This document shows, piece after piece, positions 6,844 through 15,012 of a DNA stretch of 47,775 bases (position 1 is its first letter; the number at the start of each line of letters is the position of its first letter). The notes beneath the pieces are model-generated. The model worked only from the letters and a program-made list of their open reading frames with translations, was not told the DNA's origin and ran no database searches. Where the stretch lies: assembly GCA_947486575.1 (NCBI GenBank), contig CANKUB010000020.1:1-47775 (forward strand), written 5' to 3'. Made by a program: the position numbers and the translations under genes. This DNA is from Betaproteobacteria bacterium. Its GTDB lineage: Bacteria; Pseudomonadota; Gammaproteobacteria; Burkholderiales; SG8-41.

Positions 6844-9087
6844 ATGCCCAGCGTTCTGCAAGGACTACGTGTCATTGATTTCGGCCAGTACATCGCGGGG
6901 CCCATGGCAGCCATGCTGTTGGGTGATCACGGGGCCGACGTTATCCGCATCGACCCACCAGGTGGGCCGCGCTGGAATACGCCGGCCAATGCCACATGGA
7001 ATCGCAATAAGCGCAGCATTGTTCTCGATCTGAAAAAAGAGGCGGATCGGAATACCGCGCAGCAATTGATCGCAGGCGCGGATGTGGTAATCGAGAACTT
7101 CCGGCCCGGCGTGATGGATCGCCTGGGTCTGGGGGCCAAGGACATGACAGCGGCCACGGCAAACCCGCGCCTCATTTACTGTTCGCTGCCGGGGTTTGGC
7201 GCGGATGATCCGCGCGCACAGATCAAAGCATGGGAAGGCGTGCTGGGGGCGGCCACAGGCGCGTATCGAGCAGCCGGCCCGCGACCGGTTTATACCGTCA
7301 TTCCCTACAGCTCTGCCTATGCAGCTTTTCTGTGCGCGGTCACGGTCGCCATGGCGCTGAATGCGCGGGCGCGTTCAGGTCTGGGGCAGCGCGTAGAGAT
7401 TCCGCTGTTCGATGCAACTTTTACCGTGGTCGGCGCACGCGGCCTGCTGGTCAACGGCAAGCCTGAGAGCGAACCCGAATTCAACTGGAGCCGCCAACTG
7501 CCGTGTAAGGACGGTCGCTGGCTGATGTACGTGGCGAACAATAAAAAGTTTGGCGCTTTCATCCAGAGCATCGGCATGGATAAATGGCGCGACGCCAATC
7601 TGCCGCCCAAAGAGCTGGCACAGAAATTCGACGAGGTGATGCGCACACGCACGGCCAAAGAATGGGAAGACATCATTGCGGAAATGGGCTCAGAAGGCGT
7701 GATCTGCCACTCCAGCTCCGAATGGCTTCAGCATCCTCAGGCACTGGCTTCGAAGATCATTGCGGATTATGACGACCCGGAACTGGGCCGCTTCCGTGGG
7801 CCCGGCATCAACGCGCGTCTCTCGGCTACGCCGGGTTCGGTGCGTATGCCACGACCGAAGACGGATGCGCAGCGCGCGGAGATTCTGAAAGAACTGGCCG
7901 CACCTCCCGTTCGTCCTGAGCCTGTCGAAGGGCAAACAGTCGGTGCCGAAATTTTGCATTCCGCGCTGCAAGGCATCAAGGTCGTAGACTTGTGCATCGT
8001 ACTCGCCGGGCCAACCTGCGGGCGCACGCTGGCGGAGTTCGGCGCTGATGTCATCAAAATCGACAGCCCGCACACCCGCACCGTGCTGCGGCATAACGAC
8101 ATCAATCGCGCCAAGCGCAGCATTCTGCTGGACCTCAAAACCAAAGAGGGTCTGGAGATTTTCTGGAAGCTGGTGGATCAGGCCGACGTGGTGCTGCAAA
8201 ATTTCCGCAGCGGTGTCGCCGAAAAGCTCGGCATCGACTACGAGCGGGTTCGTGCGCGCCGTCCGCATATCATCTACGGCTCCATGAATACGTTTGGCCA
8301 TATCGGCCCGTACGCCAACCGTCCCGGCCACGAGCAGATAGGGCAGGCGGTGTCGGGCATGCAGGTGCGCTACGGATCAGCGAAACCGGCGACAGCGCCG
8401 TTTGCTGCGAATGATTACGGTACCGGACTGATGGCCTGCTATGGTGTTGCGCTGGCGCTACTGCACCGCCAACGCACTGGCGAGGGTCAGTTTGTCGACA
8501 GCGCACTGGCCTACACAGCCACTATGTTGCAATCGACGCTGCTGCAGGATTACAAAGGCAAGCAGTGGGACGAACCACACGGGCAGGAAGCGCTGGGCAG
8601 CGGGCCGCTGAACCGCCTGTATCAGGGCAGTGATGGCTGGCTGTTTCTCGCAGCCCAATCAGGCGAACTGGCGCATTGCCCGGAACTGGCTGACCTTGCC
8701 AACGATGCCAACCAGAGCGGTGCAGACCTGGAACGCGCGCTCGAAACACGGCTGCGCACGCGTAACGTCGCGGCCTGGGTGGAAACATTGAACAAGGCGG
8801 GCATGGGCGCCCATCGCGTGGTACCCAGCTTGGCCGAGTTGATGACGGATCCGCTGGTACAGGCACGCGGTCTGGCCATTACCCGCGAGCACGAAGGCTT
8901 CGGTCAGATCACCACCACGGCGCCGAGTGTCAGGCTGTCAGGCACGCCGATGACGGTCGGGCGGCCTGCGCCCAAACCCGGATCGGATGCCGCTAGTGTG
9001 CTGGCGGAAATCGGTATGCGTGGAGAACTGGAGCGATTGGTCCGCGAGCATGTCGTTGCGGTGGATGGCATCAAGGCCGGCTGTTAA
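6844..9087 (+). CDS. Two-domain CaiB/BaiF CoA-transferase fusion
   Basis: About 747 residues holding two complete class III CoA-transferase domains in tandem. Domain 1 (about 1-350) has GLRVIDFGQYIAGPMAAML and GADVIRIDPPGG. Domain 2 (about 375-745) has GIKVVDLCIVLAGPTCGRTL and GADVIKIDSPH. The catalytic Asp is present in domain 2 (ANDYGTGLM), but the equivalent site of domain 1 reads IPYSSAY, so domain 1 seems to lack it. The linker contains VRPEPVEGQ, encoded by a copy of a widespread dispersed palindromic sequence. A start at 6841 or 6844 is preceded by GGGGGAGG. Other fusions of this kind exist in the family; the substrate is unknown. Confidence 0.88.
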   Translation: MPSVLQGLRVIDFGQYIAGPMAAMLLGDHGADVIRIDPPGGPRWNTPANATWNRNKRSIVLDLKKEADRNTAQQLIAGADVVIENFRPGVMDRLGLGAKDMTAATANPRLIYCSLPGFGADDPRAQIKAWEGVLGAATGAYRAAGPRPVYTVIPYSSAYAAFLCAVTVAMALNARARSGLGQRVEIPLFDATFTVVGARGLLVNGKPESEPEFNWSRQLPCKDGRWLMYVANNKKFGAFIQSIGMDKWRDANLPPKELAQKFDEVMRTRTAKEWEDIIAEMGSEGVICHSSSEWLQHPQALASKIIADYDDPELGRFRGPGINARLSATPGSVRMPRPKTDAQRAEILKELAAPPVRPEPVEGQTVGAEILHSALQGIKVVDLCIVLAGPTCGRTLAEFGADVIKIDSPHTRTVLRHNDINRAKRSILLDLKTKEGLEIFWKLVDQADVVLQNFRSGVAEKLGIDYERVRARRPHIIYGSMNTFGHIGPYANRPGHEQIGQAVSGMQVRYGSAKPATAPFAANDYGTGLMACYGVALALLHRQRTGEGQFVDSALAYTATMLQSTLLQDYKGKQWDEPHGQEALGSGPLNRLYQGSDGWLFLAAQSGELAHCPELADLANDANQSGADLERALETRLRTRNVAAWVETLNKAGMGAHRVVPSLAELMTDPLVQARGLAITREHEGFGQITTTAPSVRLSGTPMTVGRPAPKPGSDAASVLAEIGMRGELERLVREHVVAVDGIKAGC
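7906..7933 (+). repeat. REP-like dispersed sequence inside the CoA-transferase linker
   Basis: The stretch contains TTCGTCCTGAGCCTGTCGAA, the well-known dispersed sequence that is often translated as PFDRLRTNG or VRPEPVEGQ in annotated proteins. Here it is kept in frame and encodes VRPEPVEG exactly between the two transferase domains. No other copy was seen in the window. Confidence 0.7.
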
Positions 9088-9231
9088 GTGCGCCAGGGTT
9101 TTCGTATTTTCACCGGAACGGCGAAGCAGCTTTTAAAAATGCCTGCGTTTGACGGTTTGCGCAACGGCAGCTACATTGGCCGCACGTGGTAGCAGTGCTT
9201 TTATTTTTCATTCTAACTTTCGGAGCATCCC

Positions 9232-10014
9232 ATGGCAGACCTACTGGAATCCATCGAAGACGGCGTAGCCGTTCTCACCCTTAACCGGCCCGAGGCGCTG
9301 AATGCGCTATCCATGGACATACGCAACGACCTGCTCGCCGCCATGGAGCGCTACGCCGACGACAGCAATGTGCGCTGCATCGTCATCACCGGTGCTGGGC
9401 GTGCGTTCAGTTCAGGCGGCGATGTCAAGGGCATGGGTGAGCGCGCCGCGCGCGGCTATGAAGCGCGGGCACGGGGCATTCAGTTTTCCAACACGATTCC
9501 GATGGCGATGCGCAAGCACCCCAAGGTGATCATCGGCATGGTCAATGGCGTTGCTGCCGGAGCGGGCATGAGTATGTCGCTGGCCTGCGATCTGCGCATC
9601 GCGGGCAAGTCAGCGCGCTTTACCACGGCATTTCTAAAGATCGGTTTGTCCGGCGACTGGGGCGGCACATGGACACTGACGCGTCTTGTCGGCACCGCCA
9701 AGGCACGCGAGTTATTCCTCATGCCCGATATGGTCGGCGCGGAAGAAGCGCTGAAACTGGGCATCGTCAATCGTGTGGTGGAGGACGCAGAGTTACGCAC
9801 GACCACCATGGAAATCGCGCGCCGCATCGCTGATATGCCGCAGGTGGCAGTAGCGGCGGTCAAGCGCAATCTGTTTGCTGCCGAGACCGAGAGCTTTGCC
9901 ACCGTGCTTGACCATGAAGCCTTTAACCAGGCACGCTGTTCGCAGACCGAAGATCATCGGGAAGCGGTCGCCGCCTTCAAGGAAAAGCGCAAGCCGGTGT
10001 TCAAGGGGCAGTAA
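9232..10014 (+). CDS. Enoyl-CoA hydratase/isomerase family protein
   Basis: A 260-residue crotonase-fold protein acting on acyl-CoA thioesters. The oxyanion-hole segments are AGRAFSSGGDVKGM (near residue 60) and GVAAGAGMSMSLACDLRIA (near 103). The catalytic-acid region reads IGLSGDWGGTW, with Asp where many hydratases have Glu, so isomerase or another crotonase activity is possible. CGGAGC lies upstream of the ATG. It is 144 bases after the fused CoA-transferase and presumably processes the CoA ester made there. In that gap a 34-codon frame (9088-9192) starts with GTG directly after the transferase stop; it resembles nothing I recognise. Confidence 0.88.
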   Translation: MADLLESIEDGVAVLTLNRPEALNALSMDIRNDLLAAMERYADDSNVRCIVITGAGRAFSSGGDVKGMGERAARGYEARARGIQFSNTIPMAMRKHPKVIIGMVNGVAAGAGMSMSLACDLRIAGKSARFTTAFLKIGLSGDWGGTWTLTRLVGTAKARELFLMPDMVGAEEALKLGIVNRVVEDAELRTTTMEIARRIADMPQVAVAAVKRNLFAAETESFATVLDHEAFNQARCSQTEDHREAVAAFKEKRKPVFKGQ

Positions 10015-10074
10015 CCGCCAATCGGCAAACCACGCGCTCCGAACATCCCACATCCATTTCATGAGATCGTCAAA

Positions 10075-10827
10075 ATGATTCACGCAAAAGACGGGACTGA
10101 GGTACTCGATACGCTGAAGGCGGTGAACTCGCCCGGCACAGGTATCGAACACTGGGGCTCCTCCTATTTCGGGCCGCGTTACAGCACAGCTGAAATTTCC
10201 GCAGGCCCGCAGGCACTGATGACACAGATGAGTGCAAACGAAACCATACTTCCGCACTTTCACGGTGTTGCGCAGTTCCAGATTTTTCCATCTGGTGCAG
10301 GCATGATGGGTAAAATCGAAGTGCGCCCGCTGATGCTGCAATACAAGGACCATCACAGCGCGTACGGCCCGCTGGTCGCCGGGCCGCATGGACTGACATT
10401 CATTGCGCTGCGAAATCGCATTGGTGATTCCGCACCGGTGTATCTGTCCAAACCGGGCTACAGGGAAAAACTGAAACCCAGCAAGCGGCGCAACTGGATT
10501 TCTCCGCACATCACGTTGTCCACGCGGCCCGTATTGCAGTATCGCAAGGAAGTCGCCTGGGAACCGGTTTTCGAACAGGAAATCAAGGACGAAATGTCGG
10601 CACAACTCGTGCGGCTCGGCGCCGGTATGTCAGTTGCCGGGCCGGACAACAAGATCGGCGGCGGCTATTACGTTTACGTGGCCAATGGCAGTCTGGATAA
10701 AGACGGGCACACGTATCCCGAATGGTCCATGGTTTTCGTTGAGCCCAACGAGAATGCATTCGAAATCAAGGCGGGGCGTGTAGGGCTTGAGGCGCTTGTG
10801 ATGCGATTTCCCACGGACGACGATTAA
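10075..10827 (+). CDS. Cupin-like protein of unknown function
   Basis: A 250-residue soluble protein without signal peptide. The segment ANETILPHFHGVAQFQIFPSG near residues 58-78 resembles the first cupin motif (HxH then strands ending in G), and a second beta-rich half contains YYVYVANGSLDKDGHTYPEW and VFVEPNENAFEIKAG, so a bicupin fold is plausible. It lies 60 bases downstream of the enoyl-CoA hydratase on the same strand and may belong to the same pathway. No function can be named. Confidence 0.6.
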   Translation: MIHAKDGTEVLDTLKAVNSPGTGIEHWGSSYFGPRYSTAEISAGPQALMTQMSANETILPHFHGVAQFQIFPSGAGMMGKIEVRPLMLQYKDHHSAYGPLVAGPHGLTFIALRNRIGDSAPVYLSKPGYREKLKPSKRRNWISPHITLSTRPVLQYRKEVAWEPVFEQEIKDEMSAQLVRLGAGMSVAGPDNKIGGGYYVYVANGSLDKDGHTYPEWSMVFVEPNENAFEIKAGRVGLEALVMRFPTDDD

Positions 10828-10899
10828 CGCCAAAGTCGCATACCACAATCTCAACAGCGGTCAGCCGTCTAGCCCCATGCCCGTCTTCAAACGCGTCAA

Positions 10900-11223
10900 A
10901 TGAAATCGACAGGACTATTCTTTGCTGGCCTTGGCGTAAACGCTATTGTCCTTCTTATTGCCGTTTCAAATCTGGGCATGATGCAAACGACGATTCAAGG
11001 TCTGGACGCCACCGCCATGGATGGCATGACTGGCATTGGTCGTGTGGTCTCGTGGTTGATTCCCGTCGCGATTGTTGCGCTGGCAGGCACAGCCTTTTGG
11101 CTGAAATCAACCGGGAAAATGCTCGCTGCCAATATCCTGATCTGGATACCCGCTTTGCCGATTCTGGCCGTCATTTTGATGTGGGGCGGACTGGCCGTGT
11201 TATTTATCCTCTTTGGCAAGTAA
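10900..11223 (+). CDS. Small inner membrane protein, unknown
   Basis: A 107-residue hydrophobic protein with about three to four membrane segments: residues 5-25 (LFFAGLGVNAIVLLIAVS), 49-68 (VSWLIPVAIVALAGTAFWL) and 75-106 (ANILIWIPALPILAVILMW and following). No cytoplasmic domain or catalytic motif is visible. It is on the same strand as the catabolic run, 72 bases after the cupin-like gene. The start codon ATG at 10900 has no strong ribosome binding site. Family not recognised. Confidence 0.55.
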   Translation: MKSTGLFFAGLGVNAIVLLIAVSNLGMMQTTIQGLDATAMDGMTGIGRVVSWLIPVAIVALAGTAFWLKSTGKMLAANILIWIPALPILAVILMWGGLAVLFILFGK

Positions 11224-11265
11224 TGAATTTGCCGTGACTGTTTCCATCAGATTTGCAATTCGGCA

Positions 11266-11634
11266 TTGACTGCCCGTCTCATTCGCAACTTACTGAACTT
11301 GCTGGCCGGGAAAAGCGGCCTGATGTCTTCGACCATGTCATTGAACAAAGCGAAGATTCTCTACTCGAGCGAAGGCCGCTATGGCCATGTGCATTACCGC
11401 AGTTCGGAAGCCAGTTTTGCGATGTATTACGAGTACGGCGGTGGCGATTGTGTTGCCTGCATCGATATTCCAGATAGCCAAAAATGGCAGGCACATACCG
11501 GCCTTCCTCTGGAGCGGCGCGATGCGGTTTTAGACTTTATCGGGCAGCAAGTCGTAAAAGATCAGACGACGGGCGGTCGCGGCTCATTCCGGATCGAAAA
11601 GAATTGGCTCAATATTTACTCGGCACGCCAGTAG
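11266..11634 (+). CDS. Hypothetical protein, unknown
   Basis: A frame of 122 codons from a TTG at 11266, or about 103 from an ATG at 11323, which I find more likely to be near the true start. The product is soluble with segments KILYSSEGRYGHVHYRSSEA and CVACIDIPDSQKWQ and a C-terminal SFRIEKNWLNIYS. It contains two close cysteines (CVAC). It resembles small hypothetical proteins but I do not recognise a named family. It lies 42 bases after the small membrane protein gene and ends 31 bases before the convergent amidohydrolase. Confidence 0.45.
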   Translation: MTARLIRNLLNLLAGKSGLMSSTMSLNKAKILYSSEGRYGHVHYRSSEASFAMYYEYGGGDCVACIDIPDSQKWQAHTGLPLERRDAVLDFIGQQVVKDQTTGGRGSFRIEKNWLNIYSARQ

Positions 11635-11665
11635 TAACTGGTGATCACATACCTGTGCGTTTGCC

Positions 11666-12817
11666 TCAATCTGTCGGCCGCTCGTACCAAACCCGCCCAT
11701 CCTTTACCGTCAACTGCGCCAACAGGCGACGCTTGGCGGTGATGGTGTTCTTGTCGGCATCGATCAGTTCAAAATTGCCGTCACGCAGTTCAAACACTGA
11801 CACATCGGCGTTGGCCCCCGGCTTTAGCGTGCCGACCGTACCTTCGTAGCCCATGATCCGTGCTGGATTGGCTGTCGCACGGCGCACGATTTCTTCCAGT
11901 GGCATGCCAAAATGCAGCAGCTTGGTCATGGTGGTCGGTAAATCCCACACAGGGCCCTGCGTGGCAGTGGTCATGGTGAGGTCGGTCGAAATCGTATCCG
12001 GCAAAAAGCCCTGATCGAGCGCTTTTTCGATCATGCGGAAATTGAAGTGGTTGCGGCCATGCGCGCAATCGAAAATGATGCCAGCGCGCTGCGCTTCCAC
12101 CACCTCTTTCAGCACAAATTGTTTTTCCTGCCCCATGATGCCGTGGTTGCGGCCGTGATAGCAGTGCGTCACGATATCGCCCGGCTTCATGTGCTCGATC
12201 AAATCGGGCAGCGGCACCGGTGAATCGGTGATGTGCATCATCATCGGCACGCCGCCTGCCATATCCGCTGTTTTGCGTGCGAGTTTGACGGGCTCTGCGG
12301 AATACTCCCACACCAGATTGGGGCCGAAGCGCAGCTTCACGCCGATGGTGAGATCAGGGTTCTCTTTAATGGTACGCGCACAGCCTTCGGGATCAGCGTA
12401 CGGAAAATGCGCCAGCTCGCCGCTGCGTGAAGTACCCGATACGCCAATGGCCGACAAATTCACGAAGGCGCGCACGCGCGTATGCACGTGGTTATCCAGC
12501 ATGCTGCGCAGTGCCGCAAAATTTGACGAGCCAGTGCTGCCCGCGTCGCACAGCGTGGTCACGCCACTCGCGCGGCAATAGCGATCAGTATGTTCTCCCA
12601 TGTCGTGCCCGTTAACGAGCACATGGGCGTGCATGTCAACCAGCCCCGGCATCACCAGCCTGCCCTTGGCGCTGATGGTTTGCCGTGCCTGGTTCGTGGG
12701 CAATGACGGCGCGACCGCCACAATCTTGCCACCGGCAATAGCGACATCCATCACGCCGCGCAAACCCGCGCTGGGGTCTATGACTTCGCCGCCAGTTATT
12801 AACAAATCGTATTGCAT
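11666..12817 (-). CDS. Amidohydrolase (dihydroorotase-like metal hydrolase)
   Basis: A 383-residue cyclic-amidohydrolase-type protein. The metal site is visible: HxH in LVDMHAHVL near residue 63, the candidate carboxylated lysine in TIGVKLRFGP, histidines in MMMHITD and VTHCYHG, and the final Asp in STDLTM. Beta-sandwich strands lie at both termini (LLITGGEVIDPS, KPGANADVSVFEL). It probably hydrolyses a cyclic or linear amide; related enzymes act on dihydroorotate, hydantoins or acylated amino acids. It is the last gene of a minus-strand run after two Bug genes and a TauD-type dioxygenase; repeat copy 3 lies just upstream. Confidence 0.82.
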   Translation of the reverse strand: MQYDLLITGGEVIDPSAGLRGVMDVAIAGGKIVAVAPSLPTNQARQTISAKGRLVMPGLVDMHAHVLVNGHDMGEHTDRYCRASGVTTLCDAGSTGSSNFAALRSMLDNHVHTRVRAFVNLSAIGVSGTSRSGELAHFPYADPEGCARTIKENPDLTIGVKLRFGPNLVWEYSAEPVKLARKTADMAGGVPMMMHITDSPVPLPDLIEHMKPGDIVTHCYHGRNHGIMGQEKQFVLKEVVEAQRAGIIFDCAHGRNHFNFRMIEKALDQGFLPDTISTDLTMTTATQGPVWDLPTTMTKLLHFGMPLEEIVRRATANPARIMGYEGTVGTLKPGANADVSVFELRDGNFELIDADKNTITAKRRLLAQLTVKDGRVWYERPTD

Positions 12818-12850
12818 GGATTCGCCCTCTAGTTTTATGGCTTTACGACC

Positions 12851-12875
12851 ATAAGTATTTGTTTTTATTAATATT
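12851..12875 (-). repeat. Dispersed A-rich 3'-end repeat, copy 3
   Basis: Read on the minus strand it has the TACTTA ending instead of TAGTTA, and AATATTAATAAAAAC at its 5' side. It ends seven bases from the stop codon of the TauD-type gene, on that gene's sense strand, and lies 33 bases before the amidohydrolase start. Confidence 0.88.
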
Positions 12876-12882
12876 TATAATA

Positions 12883-13833
12883 TTAAACGGCAACAATAGG
12901 CAGCCCTTCCATTGCCGTCGATGGCTTGCCATCCACGCCAACCGGCACATCACCCACCAGCGTGACGCGATAAAACTGCCGGTCGAAATCCGAATCGAAA
13001 ATATCCCTGGGTGCCAAGTGCGCGGTGGCGCGGTTGTCCCAGAACGCAACACTGCCCGGCGCCCAACGAAAGCGCGCAGTGAATTCGGGCCGCACGATAT
13101 GCTCCCACAGAAACTCCAGCAGCACCTGACTCTCGCGCGGCGATACGCCGACAATAGATTTCAGGAATGACGGGCTTACGAACAATGCGCGCTCGCCGGT
13201 TTCGGGATGCACTCTGACGATGGGATGCTCGCTCACTAGCGTGCGCTTGCGCATGAGTTCGAGATAGTCTGGCGTCTGATCCACGCCGGGCGGCGGCGCG
13301 AATCGATGCACGCCGCGCAGCCCATCCATAAATTTCTGCATCACCGGCGATAGCGCGTTGTAAGCCGCCACCAGATTGGTAAACAGCGTGTCGCCACCAT
13401 AGGGCGGCACCACATCGCCGCGCAGCATCGACGCAGCAGGCGGATTGATCGCCGCTGTGATGTCGGTGTGCCAACCCGACCACGCACGGAACAGTGTCTG
13501 CCCCTGAAAGCGGTTTGCCTTGCGGTTCTTGGCCACCGAATAAATTTGCGGGTATTCGCCATCGCTGCCGTAGACGACGTGTCCCGCAGTGGTGTCACCG
13601 AACTGGCGAGCGGCTGCAATGTGCTTGCGGTGGTCAAGCGTCTGATCGCGAAAGAACACCACCTTCCAGCGCAGCAGTGCAGCACGCACTGCGTTCACGT
13701 GCGCCGCTGGCAACGGGCGCGATAGATCGACGCCGTGAATCTCTGCACCAATGTGTATCGCCATCGGAACAACCTCGACACTGGTCGCCGCAGCTTGCTG
13801 AGCTTCCGATTCCCGCACCGCTTGAACTGACAT
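12883..13833 (-). CDS. TauD/TfdA family alpha-ketoglutarate-dependent dioxygenase
   Basis: A 316-residue Fe(II)/2-oxoglutarate oxygenase. The facial triad is seen as HxD in SGWHTDITA (near residue 125) and the distal His in NRATAHLAPRD; the 2-oxoglutarate-binding Arg is probably in DRQFYRVTLVG. The family signature ALLRWKVVFFRDQTL lies near residue 50. It oxidises an unknown substrate; relatives act on taurine, alkyl sulfates or aryloxyacids. Minus-strand neighbours are two Bug genes upstream and an amidohydrolase downstream, suggesting one pathway with its own binding proteins. The ATG at 13833 has AGGGAG a few bases upstream. Confidence 0.88.
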   Translation of the reverse strand: MSVQAVRESEAQQAAATSVEVVPMAIHIGAEIHGVDLSRPLPAAHVNAVRAALLRWKVVFFRDQTLDHRKHIAAARQFGDTTAGHVVYGSDGEYPQIYSVAKNRKANRFQGQTLFRAWSGWHTDITAAINPPAASMLRGDVVPPYGGDTLFTNLVAAYNALSPVMQKFMDGLRGVHRFAPPPGVDQTPDYLELMRKRTLVSEHPIVRVHPETGERALFVSPSFLKSIVGVSPRESQVLLEFLWEHIVRPEFTARFRWAPGSVAFWDNRATAHLAPRDIFDSDFDRQFYRVTLVGDVPVGVDGKPSTAMEGLPIVAV

Positions 13834-13920
13834 GATTTAATCTCCCTAGGGTTCGATTCCGAGCTGGATTCTCTACCCAGTTCGGCTGCCAACGCAACTT
13901 GCTAAAAAAACACGCATCAC

Positions 13921-13944
13921 TAAGTTATTGTTTTATTGAATATT
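13921..13944 (-). repeat. Dispersed A-rich 3'-end repeat, copy 4
   Basis: Twenty-four bases, with one A missing in the A run and ATAACTTA at the 3' side. It lies 47 bases downstream of the stop of the Bug gene at 13992, on its sense strand, and 87 bases before the TauD-type gene. Confidence 0.75.
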
Positions 13945-13991
13945 TTTACTAACGCAACGGTTGCGCCCAGGCGCTCTCTGATACCTGCCAT

Positions 13992-14975
13992 TTACTGTTC
14001 CAGCTTGATCTGCGCCGTTTTCACCACCCGCGCAAATCTGTCGGTGTCCGATTTGATCAGTGCCGCGAACTGCTCCGGGTTGCCCGGAAGCGGGTCTATG
14101 CCCAGCGCGCCGAGTTTATCCTTGACCTCGTTGAGACCCTGAATACGGTTGAGTTCGGCCGACATCTTGCTGATGATGGCGCGCGGCGTTGCGGCGGGCG
14201 CCAGCACGCCAAACCAGTTGGTTGATTCAAATTGCGGCAACCCTGCCTCGGCAAAGGTCGGCATGCCTGGCAATCCCGCCAGCCGCTGTTTGCCGGACAC
14301 GGCTATGCCCTTTAACTTGCCCGATTTGATTTGGCCCACAACAAGTATTGGAATAATGAACGACATCTGCACTTCGCCCGACATCAGTGCAATAACCGAT
14401 GGCCCGCCGCCCTTGAACGGCACGTGTTGTGTTTTCACGCCAGCCAGTTGATTGAATAATTCGCCCGAGAGATGCCCCAAACCGCCCGCGCCGGACGATG
14501 AGTAATTTAACTCGCCGGGCCGCGCCCTGGCGTGTGCGATGAATTCCTTGAGGTTGCTCACCGGCAGGCTTGAATGGATGGCCAGCATATACGGGCTCAC
14601 GCCCACCGAGACTACCGGGGCGAAATCCTTGATGGGGTCGTACGGCAGCTTCATCAGCAGCGGAATGATGGCATGGGTGTTTAATACCATCAGCAGCGTA
14701 TGGCCGTCGGGTGCGGCGCGCGTCAGAATTTCCGCAGCGATCACCGTATTGCCGCCGGGCCTGAAATCCACCACGACAGGCTGACCCAGACTCTCATGCA
14801 GCTTTTGCCCGAACGTACGCGCAACCGTATCGGAACTGCCACCCGGCGCGTAACCCAGTATGAAACGTATAGGCTTTACCGGATAAGCGGCCTGCGCCTG
14901 CACAACAGCGGGCTGCGATGCAATGGCAATAGCGGCGAGTGCAGACGCAATGCGCGATTGAATGAACGTCTTCAT
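13992..14975 (-). CDS. Bug (TctC family) solute-binding protein
   Basis: A 327-residue exported protein: signal peptide to about residue 28 (cleavage near VQA-Q), then YPVKPIRFILGYAPGGSSD at 31-49, VVVDFRPGGNTVIAAE and HVPFKGGGPSVIALMSG. The ligand loop has APGGSSD where most relatives have PPGG. It lies 37 bases downstream of a second Bug gene and upstream of the dioxygenase gene, so the two binding proteins may serve the dioxygenase/amidohydrolase pathway. The two Bug proteins are not close copies: their signal peptides and loops differ throughout. Confidence 0.9.
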   Translation of the reverse strand: MKTFIQSRIASALAAIAIASQPAVVQAQAAYPVKPIRFILGYAPGGSSDTVARTFGQKLHESLGQPVVVDFRPGGNTVIAAEILTRAAPDGHTLLMVLNTHAIIPLLMKLPYDPIKDFAPVVSVGVSPYMLAIHSSLPVSNLKEFIAHARARPGELNYSSSGAGGLGHLSGELFNQLAGVKTQHVPFKGGGPSVIALMSGEVQMSFIIPILVVGQIKSGKLKGIAVSGKQRLAGLPGMPTFAEAGLPQFESTNWFGVLAPAATPRAIISKMSAELNRIQGLNEVKDKLGALGIDPLPGNPEQFAALIKSDTDRFARVVKTAQIKLEQ

Positions 14976-15012
14976 GGGCTTCCTGGCAACGCAGCGTTCA
15001 CTTTGAAAATCA

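Noticed and set aside
7690-8331. Long minus-strand frame of 213 codons under the fused CoA-transferase
   Set aside because: It is opposite a clearly conserved CaiB domain and arises from GC-rich codon bias.
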